Of a stretch of 64,000 nt of DNA, positions 42,337 through 50,956 are shown piece after piece (positions within the stretch are counted from its first letter, which is position 1; each line of letters starts with the position of its first letter). The DNA comes from Methanoregula sp. UBA64. GTDB lineage: Archaea > Halobacteriota > Methanomicrobia > Methanomicrobiales > Methanospirillaceae. Below the pieces are notes generated by a model. It made no database searches. It saw nothing but the letters and a program-made list of their open reading frames with translations, and was not told where the DNA came from. The position numbers and the translations under genes are program-made. Location: NCBI RefSeq assembly GCF_002502735.1, contig NZ_DAQC01000006.1, positions 186,001 through 250,000 of the forward strand, in the 5' to 3' direction.

Positions 42337-42839
42337 ATGGGAGATTTCGTACAACACTCGGATGAAAAACCGCGGTCCGCACACTTGCAACCCCGATCGA
42401 AAATGTTGCGGGCTTTGAAGCACTGGTCCAGTCAGTCATCGCAACAAACCCGTTTGGCTGCGTGTCCTACAAGAGCGGCGGCACAACCCACGCTCCGGTC
42501 GAGAAGACAAAAGAGAACTACGTAGTCAGGATCGTGTACCAGAACAGCGACGCCAAGGTAGTAGGGAACAATAACGGCAGGTTCAACTCGGTCGCCGGGT
42601 TCAATGCCGGTGCCGCCGCCCTGCTTGCCGATACCGCACTTGCTGCGGCCCACGGCGGCTCGCCTGCCCGGGACACCGACACCGAAACGTACTCGGCAAC
42701 CCTCAAATGCAATGACCCGAACGGTGAGCTCTACAACTTGACGTTCACCAGGAGCCAGGTGACCCTCTCCTCGTACATGGACGATGCGATCCGGGCAAAG
42801 GTCGAGACCTGGGCCGACACCGTTCCTGCCCTCGCATAA
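42337..42839 (+). pseudogene. Frameshifted gene for a hypothetical protein
   Basis: ATG 42337, 9 bases after AAGGAG, reads MGDFVQHSDEK and would then continue TAVRTLATPIENVAGFEAL, FGCVSYKSGGTTHAP and so on to a stop at 42839 if the five A at 42365-42369 were six. The joined product would have about 167 residues and a regular sequence. Either the gene has lost one base, shifts frame at the A tract, or the assembly is wrong. Downstream translation might start at GTG 42462 and give 125 residues. Confidence 0.65.
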
Positions 42840-42992
42840 AAAAAGGAGATCCCCGGATCACCAAAAACGCATTCTGCCGTTCTACCTCCGGCCCCCGTGC
42901 GAAAGGAAGGGAGGAGACCCTTGTTCTCTCCCCCCTCCCTGCTTTGCCGGGCCGGTGTTTTAAAAAAAAAAATTACCTGAGGAGGTTACACC

Positions 42993-43157
42993 ATGGAAAA
43001 TGAAATGCTCGGGATAATACTTGGGGCGGTGCTCCCGGTCTATCCCCTCCTGCTCGTCATCTACCAGAAAATTGGCAGGTATGACGAGATTGTCGAGGAG
43101 TTTAAGAAACTCCAGAACGAACACGAAAAACTGTCGGGGCTGCACCATGCCGGATAA
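42993..43157 (+). CDS. Small membrane protein with cytoplasmic helix
   Basis: A 54-residue protein: one membrane segment (MLGIILGAVLPVYPLLLVIY) followed by an acidic/basic helix (IVEEFKKLQNEHEKL). It has an excellent ribosome binding site, GAGGAGGTT, 8 bases before ATG 42993. It overlaps the next gene. Size and layout are like holin or spanin components, but this is only a structural resemblance. Confidence 0.65.
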   Translation: MENEMLGIILGAVLPVYPLLLVIYQKIGRYDEIVEEFKKLQNEHEKLSGLHHAG

Positions 43158-43629
43158 TGCAGCAAGAGAACCTGTCGCGAAAGTGACCGGCCTCTACCGG
43201 GGGAAATTCTCCGGGCTCGAACCGCTCACTCCCGACAAACCCTTAAGCCTCGAAGAGGTCCGGCGCAATCCGATCTTCTACGAGCTGGATCTCAACCCGG
43301 ATACGGGTGACGAGAACCTCATAATCGATCTCATCTACGACAACCTGTCCCCGCAGAGACTCCCGGATTTGATCCGGGGGACCGATATCCCGCACGGCAT
43401 CCGGTTCTGGCCGGACTGGTTCGACATTCCGCCGTACCGTGAGATCCGGGACGTGGACGGCCGCTGGGTCTACCCCCGGGCTCCGGGGATCCACACCGTG
43501 CAGATCCGGACCGGCGTCCAAAGGCGGGCAAGGCTCGGCGGGAACCGGGATTTCCGCCCCGGGATGGGGGGATTTACGAGCCCGCTTTTCGAGTTCATGA
43601 TCGCAGGGGAGGGCAATGTTCGAGAATGA
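43147..43629 (+). CDS. Hypothetical protein of a putative integrated element
   Basis: A 160-residue soluble protein (LYRGKFSGLEPLTPDKPLSL, then DLIYDNLSPQRLPDLIRGTD and GIRFWPDWFDIPPYREIRD). Tryptophan, tyrosine and proline are frequent, and the end is basic. No family was recognised. It overlaps both neighbours (11 and 14 bases), so the 42993-44191 genes form one translational unit. Confidence 0.6.
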   Translation: MPDNAAREPVAKVTGLYRGKFSGLEPLTPDKPLSLEEVRRNPIFYELDLNPDTGDENLIIDLIYDNLSPQRLPDLIRGTDIPHGIRFWPDWFDIPPYREIRDVDGRWVYPRAPGIHTVQIRTGVQRRARLGGNRDFRPGMGGFTSPLFEFMIAGEGNVRE

Positions 43630-44191
43630 AGTGCAGACAAGGGCCGCGATCTGCGGGACTGCCATCCTCATGGCCCTCGTCTTTTTCCTCGCGCACCTGC
43701 CGGCCGTTCTTCTCGTAGTCCCGGTCGCGGTCCTCTTTTTGGGCCTTGTCGCCGACCCGGAAGAGACGCATGCAGTCTGGTACGGGATGCTTTCTGTGCT
43801 CTGCATCTTCGACATCGCGGCGCTTTCCGATGCGGAGAAGGAGAACTACGCGGTAAAACGGCACTACTTCTGGTTTGGCGAGGCGGGGATGGCAGCGATC
43901 CTTGCCGGTCTTTTTGCCGTGCCGTCGGGGTTCTGGCTTGCCGGCCGGACCGATCCGGCGCTTGCCGCGATAGGGGCCGGCACCATCTTTCTCCCGCTCT
44001 TTGTCTTCCTGCCAAAGGTGATCAGGTGGGCAATGCAGGCGGACGTGGATGCCGCAATCGAAGCATTCGGGAAGAACGAGCACACAAAAAAAATGTTCTG
44101 GGCCGTTTTTGTTGCGGTTGCGGGGCTCGTGCTTGCCCGTGTTGCAGATCCGGCAATAGCACAGGAGATCATGCGGGCGATAGCCGGCTAA
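43616..44191 (+). CDS. Multi-span membrane protein
   Basis: A 191-residue protein with about five hydrophobic segments (TAILMALVFFLAHLPAVLLV, LLVVPVAVLFLGLV, AAILAGLFAVPSGFWLA, AAIGAGTIFLPLFVF and FWAVFVAVAGLVLARV). A charged helix (VDAAIEAFGKNEHTKK) precedes the last. A near-identical copy of the last third of the gene lies at 49104-49211 within a degenerate region. No family was recognised. Confidence 0.66.
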   Translation: MFENEVQTRAAICGTAILMALVFFLAHLPAVLLVVPVAVLFLGLVADPEETHAVWYGMLSVLCIFDIAALSDAEKENYAVKRHYFWFGEAGMAAILAGLFAVPSGFWLAGRTDPALAAIGAGTIFLPLFVFLPKVIRWAMQADVDAAIEAFGKNEHTKKMFWAVFVAVAGLVLARVADPAIAQEIMRAIAG

Positions 44192-44470
44192 ATCCCTTTT
44201 TTCCTTTTTAAAACCTGAAATGTGAAAATTGTGGTGGTGAGGATAGTGGGGGAGTTGATGAATGCATGAAACAACAAGCTCCGGGATTCCTGCGGCGCTC
44301 AAAAGGGCGGCCTGCCAGAGGGTGCAGCAGGGGAATGCAAATACACATGCAGCGATGAGCAGAAGTTGCCGAAGGCCGGGATCCCTGTTCCCGCATTAAA
44401 AAAATTAGGCCGGAGTTTTTTATGGATTCTTTGTTTTGGCCGGTGCGGTCGTTTTGGTCGGGGATCCTAT

Positions 44471-46960
44471 TCAGCAGGTAACCTTTTCACGGGCCAATCC
44501 TTTTAGCAGTTCGTCCAGTTGTTCTATCTCCGGTGGATAATCCTTCAGGCACCCCTTTGCCTTATGGTAGCACTTTTCACTCTTGCCAATCAATGCCTGT
44601 TTTTTATCCCTATCAATTCCTTCTGTTTTGCTTAGTGTAAGGAACCGGTCGCCATGAGATGCCCAAATCTTTCCCAGCTCCCAGGATTTCTCCAGGAATT
44701 CGGCGTACCCGGGTTCTGCATCATGGATAATTTTCTCCAGTTCTTCAGGCGATTCTTGGTGCGACTTCGTGAAGTCGCAGAGTATCATGATCGCTGACAC
44801 CCGGCTGTGGCTCTTCACATACCTGCACATTTCATCCCCCGCAGAGGTCTTCAGGGTATTCTGGGCATTGCGGTTCAGCAGGCAGAAGAAAGTCTCCATT
44901 TTCCCCAGGATCTCACGAATCCCCCACGCTTCAACTCCCTCCAGGTAGGATACGATCATCCTGGCCTCTTTCCAGGTACCAATATCCCAGCCCTTGGTTT
45001 TTTTCAGGCCCGCGATCAGTTTGCATTTCACGGTGTGGTTAGCCTTTCCCGGGTCCGGATGCGTACAACAGCAACCGGCTAGTACGGCGAGCAGGTAACA
45101 GTCAGGATTGTTTGGGGCCATACGGATCAGGGCCATGGTCTGCTCCTTAGCCATCACGGCCCGTTCCGGAAATAACCGCTTTGGTAATAACAGGTTGACA
45201 AGAGCCCGGTTGTACAGGGCATAATCAAGGAAGGGAGCAGATTTCAGTACGCGGGAAAACAGGTAATCCGCTTTTTCCAGGTCCTGCCAGTCTATCGTAC
45301 CGTTGCAACCGAGTCCCCTGTTGAGATAGAGGAGGCCCAGGATATTCAGCTGACGGATAAATGAAAAATCCTCCGGTATTATCCCGTCTTCCCGATTTCC
45401 CGAAAATCTCACAACGGCCTGTATCGCGGTATGCAGGCAGGCAATACCCTTCCCGTAAATTTCCCTCTCATAGCAGCCTGCCTCTTTTTTCACCTCGGCC
45501 TGGAGGAGGTATAACAAACCCTGTGTAACAAAAACTTCCGGGTACCGGAGAGTATGCAGATTATGGGATATGGTTATCAGGCATGCAGCATCCTCCAGGC
45601 TCCTGCCGGTCTCGATAGGCGGGCAGTCCCCCCTCGTATTATTGGGCCATCCAACGCAATTCTCACAACTATCCCGGTGTTTCTCTTCGGTAAGATATTC
45701 CAGGTACGCAAGCGCATAATACGCCTCCCAGCGACGCGGCTGGTTTGCCAGCTCCTTCTTATATTCGGCAGTTGCTTTACGGACATAGATATCTGCCAAA
45801 CGTTCGTTGCCGGAAGTGAGTGACAGTTCTTCATAGATCTTACCCCGGTTATAATGGAGCTTCTCGTAACTTCCGTCAAAATCCAGAGCGGCAGAAAAAT
45901 TTTTGCATGCTTTTGTTAACAGTTCGTGTTTTTTCCCGCTTGCGGGTAACGAGGACCGGTAGAATTTCAGCCCCTCGTTAAAGAAGAATGTTGCTTCCCA
46001 CCTCCGCGACCCTTCATTTCCCGTGAGTTCGGTAAATATTTTGCAGGCCAGTATTTTTACCATCAGCTCGGTATCCGGATATCCCAGAGAGAGATCTTTT
46101 TTATCGATCGTCTCTTTGATTTCCCTCATATCGTCGGGACGGACTGCCCAGCTGATCCCGCGTTTGTTTTTTGGATCGGCCATGGTGGCCGAAAGCACAA
46201 AATTGTTGCCCATGTACCCGTACATCCCGGACAATCGGGCGCCATTGACTCTCTCGCTGAAAAAAGCAATGATTGCCCCGATGGGAATGGTGAAGGAGCC
46301 AACCGATACTGACTGGCTTTTAAGGATTGGTTCACTATCCTCAATTTCTTTGAGTTGCTGAAGCGATGCAATGGGAGGGAAAGGACGTTCCATCTGGTTG
46401 GGTTCCCTCAGATCCTTTACCCAACCCTCCGTATTGACATCTTTATACATTGCAACAATATCGTTGAGTTCTGCCTGAAGCAGATCGCTGTAATGTCCGG
46501 TCGTTTTTCCCGGTGTTGTTTTCTCGGTGGATGTTCCTACGGGTGTATCAGCGAGGGACATATCCACGAAATCATAAAAAACAATATACGTCTCTTTTGT
46601 CTTTACAAAATAATGAAAAGACGAGATCAGGATACAGAGAACGATAAAGTAAAGGAACCCCTGTATTGAGAGGATAGCATTCAAGGCTTGGGTTGAATTT
46701 AAACTGAAATTGTCCCAGAATAAGATCCACGGGCTGGAAAGAGTACTCTGGCTGCCATTGAAAAAAGCAACAAGTTCCTCTATGAAGTATTTTGCCAGAA
46801 GGATGCCGAATAATACAATTGCTGCCACGATCATCGTGGGGAGAACCCCGAACCGGATATGTTTCCGGTAAATCCGGACAAGCTTAAGGTAACCCCTGTG
46901 AAGGGTAAACTGAAGCCCGGCTATCGGGATAAAGAGTGAAAGAGGAAATTTTTCAATCAT
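44471..46960 (-). CDS. Large membrane protein with helical-repeat C-terminal domain
   Basis: An 829-residue protein. Two N-terminal membrane segments (FGVLPTMIVAAIVLFGILLA and GFLYFIVLCILISSFHYF) are followed by a long cytoplasmic part. Between about residues 370 and 700 helical pairs of TPR type can be seen (ACKNFSAALDFDGSYEKLHY, then RRWEAYYALAYLEYL, then PFLDYALYNRALVNLL). I chose ATG 46960 because GGGTGAT precedes it at about 9 bases. It stands beside the CBS-like membrane protein at 47301, but function is unknown. Confidence 0.75.
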   Translation of the reverse strand: MIEKFPLSLFIPIAGLQFTLHRGYLKLVRIYRKHIRFGVLPTMIVAAIVLFGILLAKYFIEELVAFFNGSQSTLSSPWILFWDNFSLNSTQALNAILSIQGFLYFIVLCILISSFHYFVKTKETYIVFYDFVDMSLADTPVGTSTEKTTPGKTTGHYSDLLQAELNDIVAMYKDVNTEGWVKDLREPNQMERPFPPIASLQQLKEIEDSEPILKSQSVSVGSFTIPIGAIIAFFSERVNGARLSGMYGYMGNNFVLSATMADPKNKRGISWAVRPDDMREIKETIDKKDLSLGYPDTELMVKILACKIFTELTGNEGSRRWEATFFFNEGLKFYRSSLPASGKKHELLTKACKNFSAALDFDGSYEKLHYNRGKIYEELSLTSGNERLADIYVRKATAEYKKELANQPRRWEAYYALAYLEYLTEEKHRDSCENCVGWPNNTRGDCPPIETGRSLEDAACLITISHNLHTLRYPEVFVTQGLLYLLQAEVKKEAGCYEREIYGKGIACLHTAIQAVVRFSGNREDGIIPEDFSFIRQLNILGLLYLNRGLGCNGTIDWQDLEKADYLFSRVLKSAPFLDYALYNRALVNLLLPKRLFPERAVMAKEQTMALIRMAPNNPDCYLLAVLAGCCCTHPDPGKANHTVKCKLIAGLKKTKGWDIGTWKEARMIVSYLEGVEAWGIREILGKMETFFCLLNRNAQNTLKTSAGDEMCRYVKSHSRVSAIMILCDFTKSHQESPEELEKIIHDAEPGYAEFLEKSWELGKIWASHGDRFLTLSKTEGIDRDKKQALIGKSEKCYHKAKGCLKDYPPEIEQLDELLKGLAREKVTC

Positions 46961-47156
46961 ACTGCGCATCACCCGGGGGCGGATCCATCAGAGAAAGTAA
47001 GATCTGTATGGATATATTTAGTTTTTTATAAAAAATGGGCGCTGACCGGGGTCGCCCGGCTGTACCCCCTTGAACGGTACTGAAGGATAGTGTCTTTTGG
47101 GACGCGGATCCGACAGAACGCGTATATTTCCTTCGGCCGGAAGAAACAGTGCCCTG

Positions 47157-47262
47157 TGGGATTATAAAGAAAGATCCGTCTTTGACCATTTTGACAAACC
47201 CGGCAATATTTTCACCCCGCTGCGTCATCGTGTCGATTCTATCCACGTCTGATTCAGCATTC
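47157..47262 (-). pseudogene. 3'-end fragment of an Fe-S flavoprotein gene
   Basis: The minus strand reads IDTMTQRGENIAGFVKMVKD, matching IDTMRQLGENIAWFVKKVKD at the end of the flavoprotein at 52432-53007. Similarity continues into the DNA beyond the stop (GAAAGATC, then the GTCTTTGACC end). The stop codon itself has been lost. No other part of the gene is present. Confidence 0.75.
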
Positions 47263-47300
47263 TTCCGGGTAGGGATAGCGGTATTAAAAAACAGGTTGTG

Positions 47301-48170
47301 TTATCCGCTTGTTAGATGGCGGGAGAGCCGGGTATTTGATATCCATCCCGTGAGTTTATCTGTTGCTTTTCCGGTCTTGGTTACGAAGATATCCTGGCAC
47401 AGGGAAATCTTTTCCATGAGATCTTTGGCATCACCGATTGTTGCAGATTCGGATACAACAATAAAACCGTTATTTAACCCGAATTCAAATCCTTTTTTCT
47501 TTTGATCCTCAAGGAAATCCGCTAATGTTTTACCGTTCGAAGCATCTTCGTTAGCATCGGATTTTTGCTCAATCAGGATATCTTTGACATACTTATCGAT
47601 ACTGCTTGCATGGATCATATACGCTGGTGAACCATCCCCTTTTAGGATAGGCAGACGGGTGGTTTCGCAATCATCGTCAAACTTTTTTCGGAGTTCGGTT
47701 AACAGGATCTCGCTTTCTTTCCGGTCATTCCCGTTATTGTTTTTCATGCTCATGACGGTCATCTCCGAAATTTTTTTCATTATCCCGGAGACCGGTTGTG
47801 CTGCCAGATCTTCCTGTGTATCCTGTTTTAGGAGTTCCTGTAACTGTTTATTGGATTCACGGACCTGTTTACTTGCCGATTCAAAATTTTCCTTGCCGAA
47901 ATAGAATGCGATTACCGTTCCGATCCATGTAGCAAAAACGGGAAGAATAATATTCAGGGTCGATGAGGGATTGGAATCCCTGGCCATTACGAATATTGCA
48001 AATCCAATGATTGCTGCTATCCCCACAATTATGATAATAAGCGCAATTTTTTTGACGGTTTCACAATCCCTGCAGGAGGTATCCGCCCATTCACTGTTCC
48101 TCTGGGCGGTGTCACTGGATTGAGGGGTAGGTCCTGCAGAAGAATCCCTCTGGTTTTTTGTATCTGCCAT
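47301..48170 (-). CDS. Membrane protein with CBS-like domain
   Basis: A 289-residue protein with a polar N-terminus containing CRDC, two membrane segments (ALIIIIVGIAAIIGFAIFV and IILPVFATWIGTVIAFYFG), a coiled coil (residues 95-125) and a C-terminal domain. In the C-terminal part, FIVVSESATIGDAKDLMEKI and CQDIFVTKTGKATDKLTGWI resemble one CBS repeat, and HASSIDKYVKD another. CBS pairs bind adenosyl nucleotides, so this might be a nucleotide-sensing membrane protein. ATG 48170 follows a GGGGATGA sequence. Confidence 0.75.
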   Translation of the reverse strand: MADTKNQRDSSAGPTPQSSDTAQRNSEWADTSCRDCETVKKIALIIIIVGIAAIIGFAIFVMARDSNPSSTLNIILPVFATWIGTVIAFYFGKENFESASKQVRESNKQLQELLKQDTQEDLAAQPVSGIMKKISEMTVMSMKNNNGNDRKESEILLTELRKKFDDDCETTRLPILKGDGSPAYMIHASSIDKYVKDILIEQKSDANEDASNGKTLADFLEDQKKKGFEFGLNNGFIVVSESATIGDAKDLMEKISLCQDIFVTKTGKATDKLTGWISNTRLSRHLTSG

Positions 48171-48290
48171 TGGTCATCCCCACATTATTCTGTGCAATAT
48201 ATTATTTTTACAAATATATAATAAATGCCGATCTCCTCTCCGGGATCTCCAATTGCCGTGAGATTCTGAAATAAAAAATAAAAAACGGAT

Positions 48291-48704
48291 TTATTCCCTC
48301 TTTGACCCGGTTAAAACCAGGGTAAATATGGAATTCCCATCCCATACTATCTTATCCGGGGATGTCTCCAGGTGGCCATATTTTACAATAACCGTGTGAG
48401 AGCCGGAGGACCTTACTTTTTGTGGAACCCAGAAATGAAAAGGACGGACAGCCCCAATGTTCTCCATCTTTGTTCCCCCGGTATCTCCGGTATCTACGCC
48501 ATCAATAAAAACTCCAAATGTAAGCTGCCCTGTTTTAATGCAACGATAATCAAAAAACATGGAGGGTACCTGATTTATGTCACACGTAAACGTATCTTTT
48601 GGAGGATTTCCACTGGCGCTATGACCGTAAATTCCAAGAATTTCCGCATTTCCTCTTGTAAATGGTTCGACCATATCTTCACAACCTGCATCAACAGAAC
48701 CCAA
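48291..48704 (-). CDS. Hypothetical protein, possibly 5'-truncated
   Basis: About 137 residues, beta-rich (LTFGVFIDGVDTGDTGGTK, then SGSHTVIVKYGHLETSPDK and IFTLVLTGSKRE). No signal peptide is visible. The only starts are TTG 48704 and an internal ATG 48674; the frame continues upstream in a protein-like way (NTPRDFHNLLGSVDAG) to a stop without a good start, so the true N-terminus may be missing. Confidence 0.5.
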   Translation of the reverse strand: MGSVDAGCEDMVEPFTRGNAEILGIYGHSASGNPPKDTFTCDINQVPSMFFDYRCIKTGQLTFGVFIDGVDTGDTGGTKMENIGAVRPFHFWVPQKVRSSGSHTVIVKYGHLETSPDKIVWDGNSIFTLVLTGSKRE

Positions 48705-48812
48705 AAGATTATGGAAATCTCTTGGGGTATTGTGCAGATTACAATAATGCTATTGTTATTATATAATTATTTATATTGTATTTGGGTGTAACAGGCTTAA
48801 AAATGAATCTTT

Positions 48813-48856
48813 TTACTGCCGCTTCCTCGCAATAATCAAAAATGCCCGGACCACGG
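48813..48856 (-). pseudogene. Possible 3'-end remnant of a PQQ-propeller surface protein
   Basis: The minus strand ends VVRAFLIIARKRQ, resembling VVLAFGIMAWKRQ at the C-terminus of the propeller at 55487-56863. The stop and the bases before it (GAAGCGGCAGTAA) are identical. Only about 40 bases are alignable, so this call is tentative. Confidence 0.4.
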
Positions 48857-49009
48857 GATATTCTCCGATTCCGCATCCTTCCCGGAAAATCCCGGCACAT
48901 GGAAAAATCGGATTTTTTCACCCCTTTTCGTATCCGGGTACCGGAACGACCGGATTTTTTATTAAAAAATGCTGCGATTATCGCTGGTTATTAAAAAATC
49001 CCGGAAAAA

Positions 49010-49105
49010 TTAAAAGAGTGACCGCAGTGCCATTACCAGGCTCTGCAGGGGATTATTGCCGGACCCGGCATGCCCGGCCGTACCGGCGCCCGGCCCGGTC
49101 ACCTG
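49010..49105 (-). pseudogene. 3'-end fragment of a DUF3821-like surface protein gene
   Basis: The minus strand reads VTGPGAG, then NNPLQSLVMALRSLF and a stop, matching VTGAGSK, then LETALRSLF at the end of the surface protein at 58351-61011. The first codons join directly to a fragment of another gene on the opposite strand at about 49104. Confidence 0.65.
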
Positions 49106-49256
49106 GACGTGGATGCCGCAATCGAAGCATTCGGGAAGAACGAGCACACGAAAAAAGTGTTCTGGGCCGTTTTTGTTGCGGTTGCGGGGCTCGTGCTTGC
49201 CCGGGTGCTGGACCCGGAGGCGGCCCGGCAAATCGTGGGGGTGATCGCCGGGATGG
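49104..49256 (+). pseudogene. 3'-end fragment of the 43616-type membrane protein gene
   Basis: About 100 bases from GACGTGGATGCCGCAATCG are nearly identical to the intact gene near 44040, giving VDAAIEAFGKNEHTKK and FWAVFVAVAGLVLAR. Then the sequence diverges but still encodes a related end (VLDPEAARQIVGVIAG). It begins at a junction with the surface-protein fragment. Confidence 0.75.
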
Positions 49257-49361
49257 GGGGTGAACCTCCCGCGAATTATGCACGGACATTTCCGGCAAAA
49301 CTTCCTTTTTTTTAAGTTATTGCAGGGCAGCTGCCTGTCGTATGGGGTTCAATCCTTTTTT

Positions 49362-50054
49362 TTAGTGCGAGAGTTTTTCTGCAAAACCTGCAACTTTTTT
49401 TGCCGCACCGGTGAGAATGGGCTGATCATGGCCTGAAAGCATGACCTCGTAGTCCAGGGAACCCATTTTTTTAATCGATGCAAGCGATTGTGTCTCATTC
49501 CCCTGGTAATTCAGGGGCTCTATGAACTCATCCCCCTTCATGCGCAGCGTATCCCCCGAGAAGAGCACGTTCTTTGAGGGGCAGTAAAGCCCGATATTCC
49601 CCGGGGTATGGCCCGGCAGCTCCACAACAACCAGGCCGCCAAGGACCGGGATCACATCCTTATCCCTGAGCCGTACATCCACCGGGCACGGAACGTGCCT
49701 GAGGAACGGCCGGATCAGGCGTAACAGGAATGCCATGGCAAACGAGGACTTTGGGATCGGGACAGGTTTTGTCCCTTCGACTGCATCCGCATCAACGGCA
49801 CTTGCCATGACGCGGGCACCCGATATATCGCGAAGGGCTTTGAGGCCCCCGATATGATCCGGGTGCGCATGCGTGACGATGATCTGCCTGATGTCCGCGG
49901 GACCATAGCCGGATTTTTTTATCTCTTCAAGGATCCGTTTTTCAGAATGTCCCATTCCTGCGTCGATAAGGGTGATGCCGTTGTCCAGGATCATATAGAC
50001 ATGGCCGCCGCTTACTCTGTCCAGCATCTGGATTTCCGGAGTTATCTGAACCAT
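49362..50054 (-). CDS. Metallo-beta-lactamase-fold hydrolase
   Basis: A 230-residue MBL-fold hydrolase. The metal motif is THAHPDHIGG near residue 63, with VVELPGHTPGNIG, LFSGDTL and MLSGHD supplying the later ligands. ATG 50054 is preceded by GGGTGA at 5 bases. Two TetR-type operator palindromes lie just upstream at 50096-50123, so it is likely controlled by the neighbouring TetR. The substrate is unknown; similar proteins act on lactones, thioesters or glutathione conjugates. Confidence 0.9.
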   Translation of the reverse strand: MVQITPEIQMLDRVSGGHVYMILDNGITLIDAGMGHSEKRILEEIKKSGYGPADIRQIIVTHAHPDHIGGLKALRDISGARVMASAVDADAVEGTKPVPIPKSSFAMAFLLRLIRPFLRHVPCPVDVRLRDKDVIPVLGGLVVVELPGHTPGNIGLYCPSKNVLFSGDTLRMKGDEFIEPLNYQGNETQSLASIKKMGSLDYEVMLSGHDQPILTGAAKKVAGFAEKLSH

Positions 50055-50095
50055 AGTTATCACCCGGTCGTTACTCAAAGCCGGTATAATCGTTA

Positions 50096-50123
50096 CTGAC
50101 AACTTGTCAGTGACATTTTGTCA
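50096..50123. promoter_or_regulatory. Two TetR operator sites upstream of the MBL gene
   Basis: CTGACAACTTGTCAG (50096-50110) is an inverted repeat with arms CTGACA/TGTCAG. TGACATTTTGTCA (50111-50123) follows with arms TGACA/TGTCA. The first has the same arms and 3-base spacer as the site at 50865-50879. Confidence 0.75.
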
Positions 50124-50157
50124 TTGGGTCGGATATAGGTATCGGCCGGGCAATAAC

Positions 50158-50772
50158 CTAGAGGGAGGACCGGAACATTCCCTCTTGTGTACCAAGGGTC
50201 CGTTCCATCAGTACCCGTGATGCGGCAATCTTTTTCTTCCGCTCAACAGGATCGCGTGTGTTCCTGAGCTCGCGGTTCAGGTACAGGCTGACAAAAAAAA
50301 GGATCTCGGCAGTCTCATCCGGGTAGTCCGTGTTGAACTGTCCTTCCGCTACACCCTGCCGTACGATTTGCTGGACAACAGACAGGAGCTTTGCCTTTAT
50401 CTGGTTGACATACTCTGCCCGCCCGCCAAGCGACCGGTCAATTGAGGCGCCTCCGACAAGTCCCATCTTTTTTTTGGAGAGATCGATAAGCGCATCTGAG
50501 ATCATCAGCAGTTTGTGAGGGGCATCCGGTGTCTGGTCGTTTGCTACCCGGGAAACATATTCGCTGACACGGTCCAGGTACCGATCGATGATGGCCCGGG
50601 CCAGGTCGTCCTTGGAAGCAAAATAATAATAAAAAGTACCTTGTGCGATGCCGGCTTTGCGGATAATGTCGCTTGGGGAAGTATGGTCGTATCCCTTTTC
50701 GATAAAAAGCTGCTCTGCGATAGCCATAAGTTCCGCTTTGCGTTCATCGGGGCTTTTGGTTATCCTGGCCAT
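50158..50772 (-). CDS. TetR/AcrR-family transcriptional repressor
   Basis: A 204-residue repressor. The N-terminal helix-turn-helix is standard: ERKAELMAIAEQLFIEKGYD, then SPSDIIRKAGIAQGTFYYYF. The C-terminal ligand domain (residues 70-190) is variable, as usual. It lies between the MBL gene and a divergent MFS transporter gene, and identical palindromes occur in front of both. The expected behaviour is repression relieved by a small compound, perhaps one that the transporter exports. Confidence 0.93.
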   Translation of the reverse strand: MARITKSPDERKAELMAIAEQLFIEKGYDHTSPSDIIRKAGIAQGTFYYYFASKDDLARAIIDRYLDRVSEYVSRVANDQTPDAPHKLLMISDALIDLSKKKMGLVGGASIDRSLGGRAEYVNQIKAKLLSVVQQIVRQGVAEGQFNTDYPDETAEILFFVSLYLNRELRNTRDPVERKKKIAASRVLMERTLGTQEGMFRSSL

Positions 50773-50864
50773 TCTCTTTTTCCACCCTTAACCTGACAGA
50801 GTGCCGGTAAATACCATTTTGGATCTGGCGATAATAATATATTGTTATTACCGACAATATGTTA

Positions 50865-50879
50865 CTGACAAACTGTCAG
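50865..50879. promoter_or_regulatory. TetR operator between tetR and the MFS gene
   Basis: CTGACAAACTGTCAG has arms CTGACA/TGTCAG. It lies downstream of AT-rich sequence with AATATATTGTTATT (50836-50849), a probable TATA element, so the repressor would block transcription of both divergent genes. Confidence 0.75.
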
Positions 50880-50956
50880 TCAAGTAAAACGCACAGCAGG
50901 ATCTTTTGGGAAAATGTACCGGGATCTTATTCGCCGGTTTTTGGAGGTACGGATTT

